NCBI GenBank assembly: GCA_016946835.1
Contig: JACVTC010000165.1
Coordinates: 181,001-210,000, forward strand
Direction of reading: 5' to 3'
Length of the DNA: 29,000 bases
DNA from: Neocallimastix lanati (nom. inval.)
Taxonomy: Eukaryota > Neocallimastigomycota > Neocallimastigomycetes > Neocallimastigales > Neocallimastigaceae
Part shown: positions 1 to 10,154 of the stretch, one piece after another
Position numbering within the stretch: the first letter of the stretch is position 1
Layout of the letters: each line of letters opens with the position of its first letter
Program-made: the position numbers and the translations under genes
Notes under the pieces: model-generated
What the model was told of the DNA's origin: nothing
Databases searched by the model: none
Seen by the model: only the letters and a program-made list of their open reading frames with translations

Positions 1-1640
1 CGGCCTTCTTAGCAAGACTACTGTTTGATACATTAACATCATTTACACCTATTTTATATAATGAATCTGGACTAATAATTAATAGCATAGTTTGTAAAGG
101 CCAAAATAAAGCTTTCTTTTTACTATTATCTGATATATTAGCAATAACATCAAATAATTTTTCTGGGCCTGAATCGACTTTAACTGGTTCTTTCCAAAGA
201 TTACCAAATTCAATAGGATGAACAATAATCCAATTCCAGATAGCTTTACGCAATAAAATTGCAGCTACAATTTGAGGTGTTTTCTTTAACCATTTAAAGC
301 AACTGATAAATTCATTAAAGAGAGCAAATAAACGATTTCTATTAAGACACAACCATTCCAATAGACGTAATTCAGTCAAATCTGTACTATTTGCTTCATT
401 TATTTGTATATTTGATGCAGCACCATTCGATGAAGTAAATATATCACTTGGATTTGTAGATAATAAATCAGATAAATCAGTATTATTCGTTTTCATATCA
501 GAATTATTATTGAAAGCAAGACAAACCAGTCTCGATTTTATACGCTGAAATATTGGTACCCAATTACTAGCAGATAAATAAAATATGATTCTTCCAGCAT
601 ATTTTTGAATTTCTTTAAAGATTTCTAATGAGGCCATATTAGTATTATCATATGAAGTAATTGAAGGAACTGGGAAATTAACAATATTTGCAATGACTTC
701 TTTTAATATATAGATAGATTTAAATTCTGGTATACATGATGAAATTGAAGGATTTTCGTTACTAGTTTGAATATTAAAAGTATTATGAGTAATATTATCT
801 GAAATAATTTGAGTGGAAGATGTTTGGAAAAATCTAATTACAACACTTAGTATATACTTAGCTAAATTATCATCAAATTCAAAAGGTGATTCAATTTCTT
901 TTAATGGAGGTGGCTTTTTTTCTATTGTTACTGACCTCCCACGATGAGGTTTTACTGGTATCGATGGATCATTTAATTCATCATTTCTTCTTTTACTTTT
1001 ATCAGCATATAAGTTATTCCAATTATAATATAAGCATGCACTCATAAGCTTCAATATAAATAATTGAGCTTGTAAATATTCTCCTTCATTTATTGGCTCA
1101 TCAACAATTGGATTATTACCAATATTATTGATATTCGTATTATTAACATTACTTAAACTTACTATTCTTGTTATTGTATTCTTTTTTTTTTTTTTTATTA
1201 ATATTATTATTAAAAATTATTTTTTAATTAAAATTAACACATTTAAAAAAGTATATATTAATTATTAACTTTATTTTGTTAAAAGAGATATACAATTCAC
1301 ATTTTATAAATATTTTTCATAATATCCATCATTTATATATTACCTTTGATATAGCATCCAAATGTTGTGTTAAAATTCCTATAACTTCTGATAATCTAGT
1401 TTCAGATAATTCTATAATAGTACGAATATTTTGAATAAATAATCCATCTGATTCTAATGCGGAATATAATCCAGTTGGAAATTGAACCTAAAATAATTAT
1501 ATTATTAAATTAGTTTCTATAACATTATAAATTTTTTTTAAGTAAATATATATAAAAAGATCATTTATATTTACCCTATTGCATACTCTATTAATTAATG
1601 CAAAAATTGTATTTGATTCTGAGCCTTGTATAGCTGCCAT
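1..1640 (-). CDS. Neurofibromin/Ira-type RasGAP, N-terminal part (three exons, runs off the left edge)
   Basis: Family members switch Ras off by stimulating GTP hydrolysis, at membranes. The GAP domain would lie beyond the left edge; only the N-terminal helical-repeat region is here. Exons on the minus strand are 1640-1575 (22 codons, starting MAAIQGSES), 1487-1344 (48 codons) and 1180-1 (393 codons plus one base). Both introns (1574-1488, 87 bp; 1343-1181, 163 bp) are phase 0 with GT..AG ends, and the frame stays open through all three exons. Exon 3 has the conserved order seen in neurofibromin N-termini: a FQRIKSRL segment, TELRLLEW, KKTPQIVAAILLRKAIWNW, then EKLFDV and FWPLQTMLLIISPDSL. 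The start is the first ATG before an AT-rich upstream region. An asparagine-rich linker and a basic stretch (GRSVTIEKK) look lineage-specific. The family call is from recalled motif order, not an alignment. Confidence 0.85.
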
Positions 1641-3599
1641 TTTATTATTATTAAATATTTAAATTATATTAATTATTCTATTATATATACCTATTGAAAT
1701 ATATATTAATTAAAAATTAATAAATATCACAATTAATTTGTATATTTTAATTAAAACAGTTAAACAATATTATTCTTTTCATTATAATATTAAACATTTA
1801 ATTGTACAAATAATAAAATTTTTTATTGTATAATACATTTAGAACAATATTTTTTCATATAATTTTTTATATATACTCCGATGCTTATTCTTATATAATA
1901 TAAATATTTATTTAGTATATCGTTTTTAATTTTGTTTTTTAAAAAAAAATATAAATAAATAAAAATTTTATATATTTTTTACATATTATATCATTTAAAA
2001 ACGTGAATTGAATAGAATCTTTGTTTACATTTAATAATAATATAAACATTTTATTAAACATTTTATTTATCATTTACTTATTACTTTTAAATGTTATAAG
2101 ACTAAATTCTAATATTTTTTTCTTTTATATATATATATATTTATTTATAATATTTGTTACTTTTATTATTTATAAATTTATTCTTAATTCATTTATTAAA
2201 AAAAAAAAGTGATAAAGATGTATAATTCACATAAATCTATTTATTTGCTGAAATCATTTACATAAACATTTTAATAATTTTGTTTAAATTATGTACAAAT
2301 TCAAATTAATAACATTATTTTGTTTTTAAATTCAATAAAATCTTTACAATTTCAAATTTTATTTATATTTTTCAAAATCATAATTGATAATTGATAAATA
2401 TATTAAATTTATTGTTAATATTTATTTACTGTTTATTTTTTAATAAACCAATTCTTTAATTATTTTTCTTTATAAATATGTGTATATATATTTAATAATA
2501 AATATAATTACATTTATTTTCTTTTTTTTATTTATTTATTTTTATATATTTGTATATTATTATTATATTATTGATAATTTGGTCAATTATTTTAGTTAAA
2601 TATTAGTTATTTCGATTATATAAGTTGTTTTTTCAATTGTTTAGAAAAAAATATTATTTATACAATTTCTACACAGACAACTTATTTCTATATTATAATA
2701 ATTCATATATATTTATTTTATACTAACATTATTATTATAATATCAAAAATAATATAAATAAACAGAAACACACAATAACAATAACAATAAAAAAAAAAAA
2801 AAAAAAAAAAAGGAAAAAAAGAAAAATAAAAATAACAATAAAAAAGAAAAAAAAATAGATGATATTAAAATAAAGATAGAAATTCTTTTATATTTATTTT
2901 CTATATTTATATTTGTTTTTTTTTTTTTTTTTTTTTTTTTTATTATTATTATTATTTTGTTTAAATAATATATTACAAATATTATATAATTATATTAATT
3001 AAATTTTTCCTATCTTTAATAATAATACTATTTATTTATTTTTTTTTTTTATTATTTATATATTTATTTATTTATTATTTATTTATGTATTTATTTATTT
3101 ATTATTTATTTTTGTATTTATTTGAAGATTATACATTTTTATATATTATTAATTTTTTAATTTAATTTTATATATATATTTCTATTCAAAACTAAATTAT
3201 TTATAAATATAATAATAATCTTATTTAGTAATATATTTAAAATTGACCAAATATATTATAATTTAATATACTTCGATTATGATTTTATTAAGTTTAGATT
3301 ATTTTAAAATTTTATTAATTATGAAAATAATTACATTAATGTATACATTAACATATAAAAATCAAAATCAAAATCAAAAATCAAAATCTTACATAATTTA
3401 AAAATTAATTTTTATTTTAATACTTTCAATAAATGTGAAAATTATATTTATTCATATAAATAGTTAAACAAAAATAAATAAATGTTGAAATAAAAATTAA
3501 TAAATAGTTAAATAAATAAATCAAATAAATAATTTTAATAAATAAATAAAATAGTGTTTCAATATAAGTTTGTGTTATATTCATAGTTAGTGTTTTTTT
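1641..3599. other. AT-rich intergenic spacer with homopolymer and ATTT-type runs
   Basis: I see no gene here. The stretch upstream of the RasGAP start is nearly pure A/T, with an A tract near 2790-2811, a T tract near 2919-2941 followed by ATT repeats, and TTTA/TTAT repeats around 3040-3120. Short open frames such as 2021-2212 (+) and 3426-3608 (-) encode only I/L/F/Y/N/K-rich sequence without any domain and are expected by chance here. The RasGAP promoter presumably lies near its left end, but no element can be named. Confidence 0.6.
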
Positions 3600-3715
3600 C
3601 TGAACCAAAACATAAAAAGTGGTGGAGATATCGGGGAAATTTCATAATAACTATCAGCGAATAAGACTTTTAGAATTAGAAATATTTAGGATAGTTATAA
3701 AAATTATAAAAAAGT

Positions 3716-3746
<31 letters not shown>

Positions 3747-4130
3747 TAGGTAAAGAAAAGATTATTATTGTTGAATTTAAATAAATTAATACATATAATA
3801 AAAAGCCTTTGGATTTAGATTTCCGGGCTAAGTATAACCCATATAGTAATTGGACTAGCCTCTTTACTGCTATATTTTAAACAGAATATAGTAACTGTGG
3901 CACCCGCATGACAAGACGCCGTTCAAGAGGCAAGCTGCACGTCAGACAGGTGTATTATCTGTTAATTCAAAGACTTTAATTATATTTTAAATAATTTATA
4001 GTAATAATTAAAATTTAGTTAAAAAAAAAATAAAATAAAATCTACACTAATCTTATTATTATTATTTTTTCTATAATAAGAGATAAGTGGTCAACCAGGT
4101 GTGTTAAGCTAACTCTCTTTTAATCAACAA
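3600..4130. other. Less AT-rich unassigned segment upstream of a gag remnant
   Basis: About 3600-3670 and 3805-3960 are clearly less AT-rich than the surroundings. An imperfect stem-loop lies near 3867-3895 (CTATATT paired with AATATAG across an 8-base loop), and a small self-complementary TGGTCAACCA follows at about 4089-4098. No open frame of note crosses the segment. Because a plus-strand Ty3 gag remnant follows directly, it may be what is left of that element's LTR and leader. I found no second copy, terminal repeat or target-site duplication to prove this. Confidence 0.3.
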
Positions 4131-4132
4131 TA

Positions 4133-4600
4133 AATTTTGAAGACTTAAAAAAAGAACTAAAGGACATTGAAAAATTATCGAAGGAACATTTAGATATAAA
4201 ATCATGAGCTTCCGAGTTACAACTGTGGATTGATTTAGAAAATGTTAAGGATAAGAAGATTTATATTACGTATATGCTTACATCAGTAGGTGAATTTAGA
4301 GAAGTAATCCAGGAACTTCACTCTGGAAATACGGATTCTGATGTTGAATATTATGAAGACGATGAAGATGATTCTAGTTCTTCTGATAATGATTCTGCTG
4401 ATTCCTACCCAAGTTTTAAGAAGATTATAGACGCTTTAGAAACCTTTTATGGAACCAAAGAAGATCAGAATGTACTATTAAGGGAATAACGAGCACTTCG
4501 TATTAAGAGATTTAAAAAAGTCAAGGATTTCAATCTTAGATATAAAACTTTATACTTGTAACGCCGGCTATTAACAATAGGTCAGCGCTTACAATAAATT
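4133..4600 (+). pseudogene. Ty3/gypsy Gag (capsid) remnant
   Basis: One plus-strand frame reads through with several in-frame stops. A lysine-rich helix (EDLKKELKDIEKLSKEHLDI) is followed by a stop, ELQLWIDLENVKDKKIYITY, an acidic/serine block (YYEDDEDDSSSSDNDSADSY), FKKIIDALETFYGTKEDQN, a stop after LLRE, and then RALRIKRFKKVKDFNLRYKTLYL. The last part matches the Ty3 capsid pattern in which a short helix precedes 'V.dFN.rY..LY'. Gag would form the virus-like particle. The longest uninterrupted piece is 4274-4489 (71 codons). No zinc knuckle or pol follows on this strand, so only a decayed gag fragment remains. It is opposite in strand to the neighbouring pol remnant and so comes from a different insertion. 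Confidence 0.65.
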
Positions 4601-5262
4601 ATTAATAAGTAATATTATTAATACTTAATAAGTTTTTTTTTATATACTTTTACTTTATTTATTTGTTTTATTTATTTATTATTTTTAATTATTACATTTG
4701 AATTTGAATTACTTATTAAATAATTAAATAATTAAATTGATTAATAATAACACAAAAAAATTAAAAATTTTTGATTTAAACCACTACTATTTATAATTTT
4801 TGATTTTAAATAGTGATAAAGTTAAAAAATGTTAAAATCTTTCCAAAAAGTTCTAAAAATCAATTATAATTATTATAAAATGAATCCCATGATTAAAATA
4901 CATAAAATATTTAATTTTTATAATATTCTTTTTTATTATCTTGTATCGTCCAAATTTCTTTGGTTTTAATTTTTTGTTTCCGTTCTTCATTATGAGTGAA
5001 CTATTAACCCAAACTTTATTTTAAAATCTGGAGCTTTGATTCTCTGTCTGTTGGCATATTTTTCTTGTTTCTCCATTAATTTTTAGTACTCGTACTAATC
5101 AGAACCTTTATAATTGGAGTAGCACCTTAAGTATCTATAATGGAGTTTATCCTCTTCGTCAAACCGTTTGTCTGGTGATGGTAAGGTGAAGAAAATTTTA
5201 ATGTAATATTGAAAGTTACACAAATTGAATTCCAGAATTTAGAGGTAAATTGAATACCTCTG

Positions 5263-5973
5263 TGTAAAAGAAAACGCCAAAATAGATTACAATAACAATA
5301 AGAATTTATTTTATTAAAATTTTTTATTAAAATTTTTTATTAAAAATATTTTTTCTTAATATTATAATATTTATTAATTGTTAATAACAATTACATCGAA
5401 AAAAAATGTGAAAAGTATCTTCTATTTATACTTTTCCTAAATACATTGATAATATATTATTTTATTTAAATTATATATATTTTAATATAAAACTATCCTA
5501 ATGAATTTTATTAAATAAAAATTTATAAACTATAGCTAAATTTAGAAAAATATAATTATTAATTAAACTAAATACTAAGTAATTTAAATTAAGTACATTT
5601 ATTATCTATTTATTATTTTAATATTATAAGTAAAATCTTTATTTATTTTCAATTTAAAAATAATGTTAAAAGAGTCATGATTAAATTTTGAAACTTAATT
5701 TTCACAAAATGAATTATTAATTTATTTTGTTTTAAATTTTAATCAATTCATTTAAATTATTATAAAACAATAATTTTCTCAGAATTAATTTTTTACAAAA
5801 ATTGTTACATTAAAAATTTGTCTTATGGCTTAAAGAAAATAATTCAAAAATTTAGTTCATATGATTTATTTACTTTATTTATTATTTTGTAAATCAAAGA
5901 ATAATTTTTATTTTTTAATTACACAAGAAAAATTTTTAATTTAAAATGTGATTGGGATAATCACATCTTTACA
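5263..5973 (-). mobile_element. Solo LTR A (711 bp) inserted in the old integrase
   Basis: The ends are TGTAAA...TTTACA, a perfect 6-bp terminal inverted repeat with TG/CA termini. The flanks are CTCTG (5258-5262) and CTCTT (5974-5978), a 5-bp target-site duplication with one mismatch, or CTCT if 4 bp. A second copy of the repeat lies at 7306-7904 in the same orientation. The LTR interrupts the integrase motif S-E-R|G-I-Q-F exactly. No internal retroelement sequence accompanies it, so it is a solo LTR left by LTR-LTR recombination. A TATAAATAGA-type box at 5430-5421 reads on the minus strand, and an AATAAA-type signal lies near its minus-strand end, so I orient the LTR on minus. It is about 110 bp longer than copy B, mostly from a block between about 5650 and 5775 absent from B. 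Confidence 0.88.
5410..5436 (-). promoter_or_regulatory. LTR A TATA box inside a 9-bp inverted repeat
   Basis: GAAAAGTAT (5410-5418) and ATACTTTTC (5428-5436) are perfect reverse complements around a 9-base spacer. Part of the right arm plus the spacer is a TATAAATAGA box when read on the minus strand. The identical arrangement occurs in copy B. It is probably the LTR core promoter, and the arms could also fold in the RNA; this is inference. Confidence 0.5.
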
Positions 5974-6065
5974 CTCTTTCCGATATGATTTAGTCAGGTA
6001 AACCATGATAACGAAAAATAAAAATCATGAAAACATCATCAGCATCCGAAGCGAAAGGAACATTT

Positions 6066-6587
6066 TCAAAGGAGATAAAATGGCTCATAATATGGAGGTG
6101 GTTTTGGATTAGGTTTATTTTTAAAATATTCTGTCAAGACTGAATTATAATTAAGATGCCTGCTCATGAAAATGCAGGAAAATTTTTTATTTTCAAGTAT
6201 TATTTGTCTGACTTCATGTATTGTTAAGTTTGGGTTTTCTAGAATTAATTGACGTAACCGCACACAGAATTCAATTTCCTTTTCTGAAAGCTTATAAGTA
6301 CGAATTTTCTTTTTGATTTCAGAATTTGATTTTTCTTCTTTACTTTTTTCTTAGATTTTTTTTAATTCGGATTTCCAGTCAAAATTTGAGTATATCTTCA
6401 ATTCTTCTTATAGTAGAGTTTTACGTTGTTTTGTAATGTAATCAATCATTGCATAGGAGTTTTTAGTTTCATCATTGTTTTTGGGATTTTTAAATCTTAT
6501 ATTGGGATGTGCTTTTGAAATTTTATTTCCGAATTAGTCAAGAGGTCATTCGGTGGAATCTAGTTTTTCAAATTGTTCTTTGGTAGA
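6066..6587 (-). pseudogene. Unassigned coding-like segment between RT and integrase
   Basis: A single minus-strand frame of about 170 codons runs with only four internal stops. It reads EQFEKLDSTE, then NKISKAHPNIRFKNPKNNDE, SYAMIDYITKQRKTLL, KIYSNFDWKSELKKI, a charged KEEKSNSEIKKKIRTYKL stretch, LRQLILENPNLTIHEVRQII and a proline-rich end (KPNPKPPPYYE). The first 20 bases overlap the end of the RT remnant and its tail overlaps the resuming integrase in another frame. It occupies the place where RNase H and the N-terminal integrase belong, but I recognise neither. It may be a piece of gag or of a foreign element joined by deletion. No function is assigned. Confidence 0.4.
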
Positions 6588-7305
6588 AAAACTTAACATC
6601 CAAAATATATTTATTTTTAGTACTGAATACACCTTTTTTTTTACCAATATATTTTAAGTAAAAATGACAGAGAAAATCCAAGAAAGGCACACAAAATTCA
6701 CATTTTTCTATTTTTGCAAATAGATTAGCTTTTCTAAGGCGTGATAAGACTTCTTCCGTGTGATCAAAATGCTTTTCCAAGTCAGGGGAGAAAATATAAA
6801 GAAATAATATTGTCATTATAACAATAGATAAAGATTCCAATTATATCTTTAAAGACATCATTAATAAAGTGTTGAAAAATGGCAGGCGCGTTTTTCAATC
6901 CAAAGAGTATTACAGTGTATTCGAAATTCCCATACATTCAAGTGAAGGCTATTTTAAATTAATTTTCCAGCTTTAATTCTGATTAAATTATAGAATGAAT
7001 GTAAGTCCAGTTTGAAAATATCTTCCCTTTACTGAGATGTTCTAACATATCATTAATTAAGGGAAATATATAAGAATCACGGATTGTGATATTATTAAGT
7101 CGACTGTAATCGATAACTAGACGAAGATCACAATTCTTTTTCAACTCGAAGAATATTGGCGCTCCAGCGGGAGATTTCGATTTTCTAATGAAGCCTTTAG
7201 CAAGATTTTCATCAATGTATTTCTTTAAAGCGATAGATTCTTTTTCAGTCAAAAGGTAGATAGCGCCATAAAATAGTTTGGAATCAGGAATTAATAGTCA
7301 TATGG
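6568..7305 (-). pseudogene. Ty3/gypsy reverse transcriptase remnant
   Basis: On the minus strand the order is typical of a Ty3 RT: KLFYGAIYLLTEKES just before the palm, LKKYIDENLAKGFIRKSKSP, AGAPIFF, LRLVIDYSRLNNITIRDSYI, PLINDMLEHLSKGKIF, then, after stops, YGNFEYTVILFGLKNAPAIF, QHFINDVFKDIIGI and FSPDLEKH with LSRLRKANLFAKIEKCEF. RT copies element RNA into cDNA. The catalytic YxDD box, expected just before ILIFSPDL, is destroyed (it reads IMTILFLYIFSPDL), so the enzyme would be inactive. Open pieces are 7252-6983 and 6840-6568. The upstream end is cut by solo LTR B inside the HRPYD motif. Confidence 0.85.
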
Positions 7306-7904
7306 TGTAAAACAAACACTGAAATAGATTACAATAACAATAGGATAAAATATTATTTTATTAAATTTTTTATTAAAAATCTTCTTTCTTAATGTTTAAT
7401 AATTAATAATAGTTAATAACAATTACATCGAAAAAAATGTGAAAAGTATCTTCTATTTATACTTTTCCTAAATACATTAATAATATATTATTTTATTTAA
7501 ATTTCATATATTCTAATATAAATCTATTCTAATGAATTTTATTAAATAATTAATTTATAAGCTTAGCTAAATTTAGAAAAATATAATAATTAATTAAACT
7601 AAACACTAAATAATTTAAATTAAATACATTTATATCTATTTATTATTTTAATATTATAAGTAAAAATATTTATTTATTTTCAATTAAATCATTGTGAAAC
7701 AAAAATTTTTTTCAGAATTAATTTTATAAAAATTACTACGTTAAAAATTTGTCTAATGGATTAAAGAATATGATTCAAAAATTTAGTACATATGATTTAT
7801 TTACTTTATTTATTATTTTGTAAATCAAAGAATAATTTACATTTTTGAATTACTCAAGAAAATCTTTTAATTTAAAATGTGATTGGAATAATCACATCTT
7901 TACA
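7306..7904 (-). mobile_element. Solo LTR B (599 bp) inserted between protease and RT
   Basis: The ends are TGTAAA...TTTACA as in copy A. The flanks are TATGG (7301-7305) and TATGG (7905-7909), a perfect 5-bp target-site duplication. Excising the LTR and one TATGG restores the minus-strand motif H-R-P-Y-D of the old pol. Sequence, order and orientation match copy A throughout (AATAGATTACAATAACAATA near the left end, TGTGATTGG.ATAATCACA near the right end), apart from substitutions and the missing internal block. It carries the same TATAAATAGA box (7461-7452, minus). No gag or pol of its own is attached, hence a solo LTR. Confidence 0.9.
7441..7467 (-). promoter_or_regulatory. LTR B TATA box inside a 9-bp inverted repeat
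   Basis: GAAAAGTAT (7441-7449) and ATACTTTTC (7459-7467) flank the same 9-base spacer as in copy A, with the TATA box on the minus strand. Both arms are unchanged between two LTRs that differ elsewhere. Confidence 0.5.
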
Positions 7905-8505
7905 TATGGACGGTGAGGCAGTAATTCATTGGCAAGATATTCCTTAAAGACATCTATGTAAGGTTGAAGTTTGACAGAAGAAATTTCATTATATTGTCAT
8001 TGGATTCGTTGGAATCGTTAGAGTAGTTGTAATTGTTGTAATTGTTGGAATCATTGGAATGTTTATTTATATTTGATCTATAATTTTTACTAACGACAAA
8101 CGTAGTGTAAACTGATGGTAAAAGAAGACCGTTTGATTTAGAATAGTTTGAATTAAGTGTTAACTCTTTTGTAGAGAAATTTAAAGTTGGGTTGTGTTTG
8201 GTAAGTCAGTATGTTTCAAGAATTGCACAATAAGATGGAAGATCAACAATATAGAATTTAGTTTTACAATTATGATTGTTATATTTTAAAGATATAGATA
8301 ATGTTTCACCTAAAATTTCTTGATTTCCTCCTATACCAGATACATTCGGAAAATCTGTTTCAGTTAAAAAGGGAATATTGTTTTCTTTGGGGAAGTAAAT
8401 ATCCAAAAGATTTAGTTGAGATCCGGAGTCAAGTAAGACTTTAGCTTTTTGTAGAGATATTAGAAGCATTTAAATTAAATTCGAATATTGGGAGATTGGT
8501 ATTAG
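7905..8505 (-). pseudogene. Ty3/gypsy retropepsin-like protease and linker remnant
   Basis: On the minus strand, 8469-8206 reads KAKVLLDSGSQLNLLD, VSGIGGNQEILGETLSISLK, then CKTKFYIVDLPSYCAILE. LLDSGS is the aspartic-protease active-site motif (D-S/T-G). After a stop the frame continues LTKHNPTLNFSTKELTLNS, an asparagine/serine-rich stretch (8090-7990), and KLQPYIDVFKEYLANELLPH RPY, the usual lead-in to a Ty3 RT, where solo LTR B interrupts. The protease would cut Gag-Pol. A frameshift lies just upstream of the active site near 8465, and stops follow the domain, so it is a pseudogene. Confidence 0.75.
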
Positions 8506-8820
8506 GTTGATCCTAACACTGGAATTCAACAAAATAGAAATGTACATTTGAAGAATATAGAAAAATATAACTTAGCTATTTCATAGCTGTAGTTTTATGG
8601 GAGGGCATCTTGGTAAGGAATGAACATAAAAGGTATCATTTATTAAAATGATAATTTATTATTTTCCTACCTATAGATTTTCCTATATCTTCAATGATAA
8701 ATTTATGTTCCACAAAACTAATATAATGTATACAATTAAATAAAATCTATTATTTCAATAATATGAATGTACAACGTTTATTCTATATAAAAATAAGAAA
8801 AAGAAATAATTATTTAGATT
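8506..8820. other. Spacer between Ty3 and Ty1 remnants
   Basis: AT-rich sequence without a recognisable coding segment. It may hold the decayed 5' parts of either neighbouring element, but I can show no LTR end or primer-binding site. Confidence 0.35.
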
Positions 8821-10154
8821 CATCTATTACTAACCAGTCATATAATTAAAGCAATTTTTAAAATGTTCAAAGATGGTAATAAAATATTATCTAATGAAAA
8901 GAAAATATTTTAATTAACCAAAAATAGCAATATTTGGTATTTTTGGTTAAAACGCTGAAAACTTCGACCTTTGGCATAGACGCTTAGGTCATTTCAACAT
9001 TGATAATATTAAAGAAAGTTTAAATAAAATAAATATAAAGTACAGTTGCGAAATATGCACTTCGAAGATGAGAAATATGTCCTATCCAAGTTCGGAAAAC
9101 AAGTCAAAGGAACCCTTCGAACTTATACACATGGATACTATGTCAGCTCCAGATCCATCTATGTACGGAAACAAGTACTTTCTAACAATCTTGGATGATT
9201 ATACAAGATACGGTTGGTTTTTCTTCTTAAAAAAAAAGGGAGAAGTCTTCATTAATTTCGAAAGGTGGTATAAAAAACTTAGAAACATCTTTGGAAAGAA
9301 CATTAAATATTTAAGATCCGATAACGGAACTGAGTTTACAAACAATCACATTAGAAGATTTTGCAAAGACAACGGGATAATACAACAATTCTCTATCCCA
9401 TACAATCCACAACAAAATGGAAGAGCAGAAAGGTTTCAAGAAACATTAATCTATAATGCTTCAGCCATGCTTAAGGATGGAAAACTGAATCACAAGTTCT
9501 GGGAAGACGCTGTAAGGACAGTAAACTATATACATAACCGTTTACCACATCGTGGAAACAAAAATAAAGTACTCTTTGAACTACTTTATAATGAAAAGGT
9601 AAATTATAGCAAGTTTAGAGTCATTGGATGCCAAACATTCTTTTATGTTCCCAAACATTTAAGGAGAAAATTTAACGGAAGCATCTCTACTTGGAATATT
9701 TTTAGGATATTATGATGTAAATCCAACTGCATACATCATATATGACATTAATAACAATAAAGTAATATTATCAAGAACAGTGGAGTTTTTCGAAGATAAT
9801 CCGGGAGACACTCCAGCACCATTATCAACACCTGAAATAGTGGACTTCGAAATAGAAGAAGAACAACAACAAGACCACCTAACTCAGAACTATAACGAAA
9901 ACAAAGGTAATAATACTAAAGATGTTCCTGAAAAGGACAATTTAAATCAAAATAATATAAACCAAAAAATTATAAATCAAATTAATTTAAACTATAATGA
10001 AATGAATCAAAATAATTTGAATCAAAATAATTTTAATAATAATAATTTAAATAATTTAAATAATAATTTGCCACCTACCAATATAATTGACCCAAATAAA
10101 ATTTATCAAAATTATTTTAATTATAATCAACAATGGCCAATTTACCTTTTTTAA
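8821..10154 (+). pseudogene. Ty1/copia Pol remnant: GAG-pre-integrase and integrase, no RT
   Basis: The plus-strand order is a protease-to-integrase linker (HIIKAIFKMFKDGNKILSN, 8839-8895), a stop and frameshift, then LWHRRLGHFNIDNI with CEIC (8968-9062), the GAG-pre-integrase zinc module. The integrase core follows in the open frame 9068-9715. The DD35E triad is intact: Asp23 (HMD, 9134), Asp85 (RSDNG, 9320) and Glu121 (GRAER, 9428), with exactly 35 residues between the last two. A one-base frameshift near 9672-9682 moves to the frame carrying GIFLGYYDVNPTAYIIYD and ILSRTVEFFEDN. An acidic and then asparagine/glutamine-rich linker follows and ends at a stop at 10154. RT and RNase H are absent. 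The upstream stop, the frameshift and the missing RT make it a dead copy. Confidence 0.88.

Larger units (their letters stand above)
4925..6090 (-). pseudogene. Ty3/gypsy integrase remnant, split by solo LTR A
   Basis: On the minus strand the core reads HFISFENVPFASDADDVF, then FRYHGLPD, a stop, IISER. It is broken by the LTR and resumes GIQFTSKFWNSICVTFNITL, SSPYHHQTNGLTKRINSII. Frameshifted pieces follow: YLRCYSNYKGSD, KYANRQRIKAPDFKI and KKLKPKKFGRYKIIKK, the last being the C-terminal GPY/F-like part. In intact integrases the SDRG motif supplies a catalytic Asp and the TERVN motif the catalytic Glu. Here they read SERG and TKRIN, so both are substituted. The N-terminal HHCC zinc domain and the first part of the core are absent. 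The protein would have inserted cDNA; this copy cannot. Confidence 0.8.
4925..8505 (-). mobile_element. Decayed Ty3/gypsy element (minus strand) interrupted by two solo LTRs
   Basis: Read on the minus strand the order is: protease and linker (8505-7905), solo LTR B (7904-7306), RT (7305-6568), an unassigned segment (6567-6090), first integrase part (6090-5979), solo LTR A (5973-5263), rest of integrase (5257-4925). Removing each LTR and one target-site copy rejoins conserved motifs: HRPYD upstream of the RT and ERGIQF in the integrase core. One older element therefore received two later insertions. RNase H and the N-terminal integrase are missing, stops and frameshifts are frequent, and catalytic residues are lost. 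I could not recognise LTRs belonging to the older element itself. Confidence 0.8.

Noticed and set aside
2021-2212. 63-codon plus-strand frame as a membrane protein gene
   Set aside because: The hydrophobic I/L/F composition is what A/T-rich DNA gives by chance, and there is no conserved motif.
3426-3608. 60-codon minus-strand frame
   Set aside because: Low-complexity F/I/Y/L sequence in A/T-rich spacer, no domain.
5263-7904. The two LTR copies as the 5' and 3' LTRs of one complete retrotransposon
   Set aside because: Each has its own, different target-site duplication, and the sequence outside and between them joins into one older pol when both are removed.
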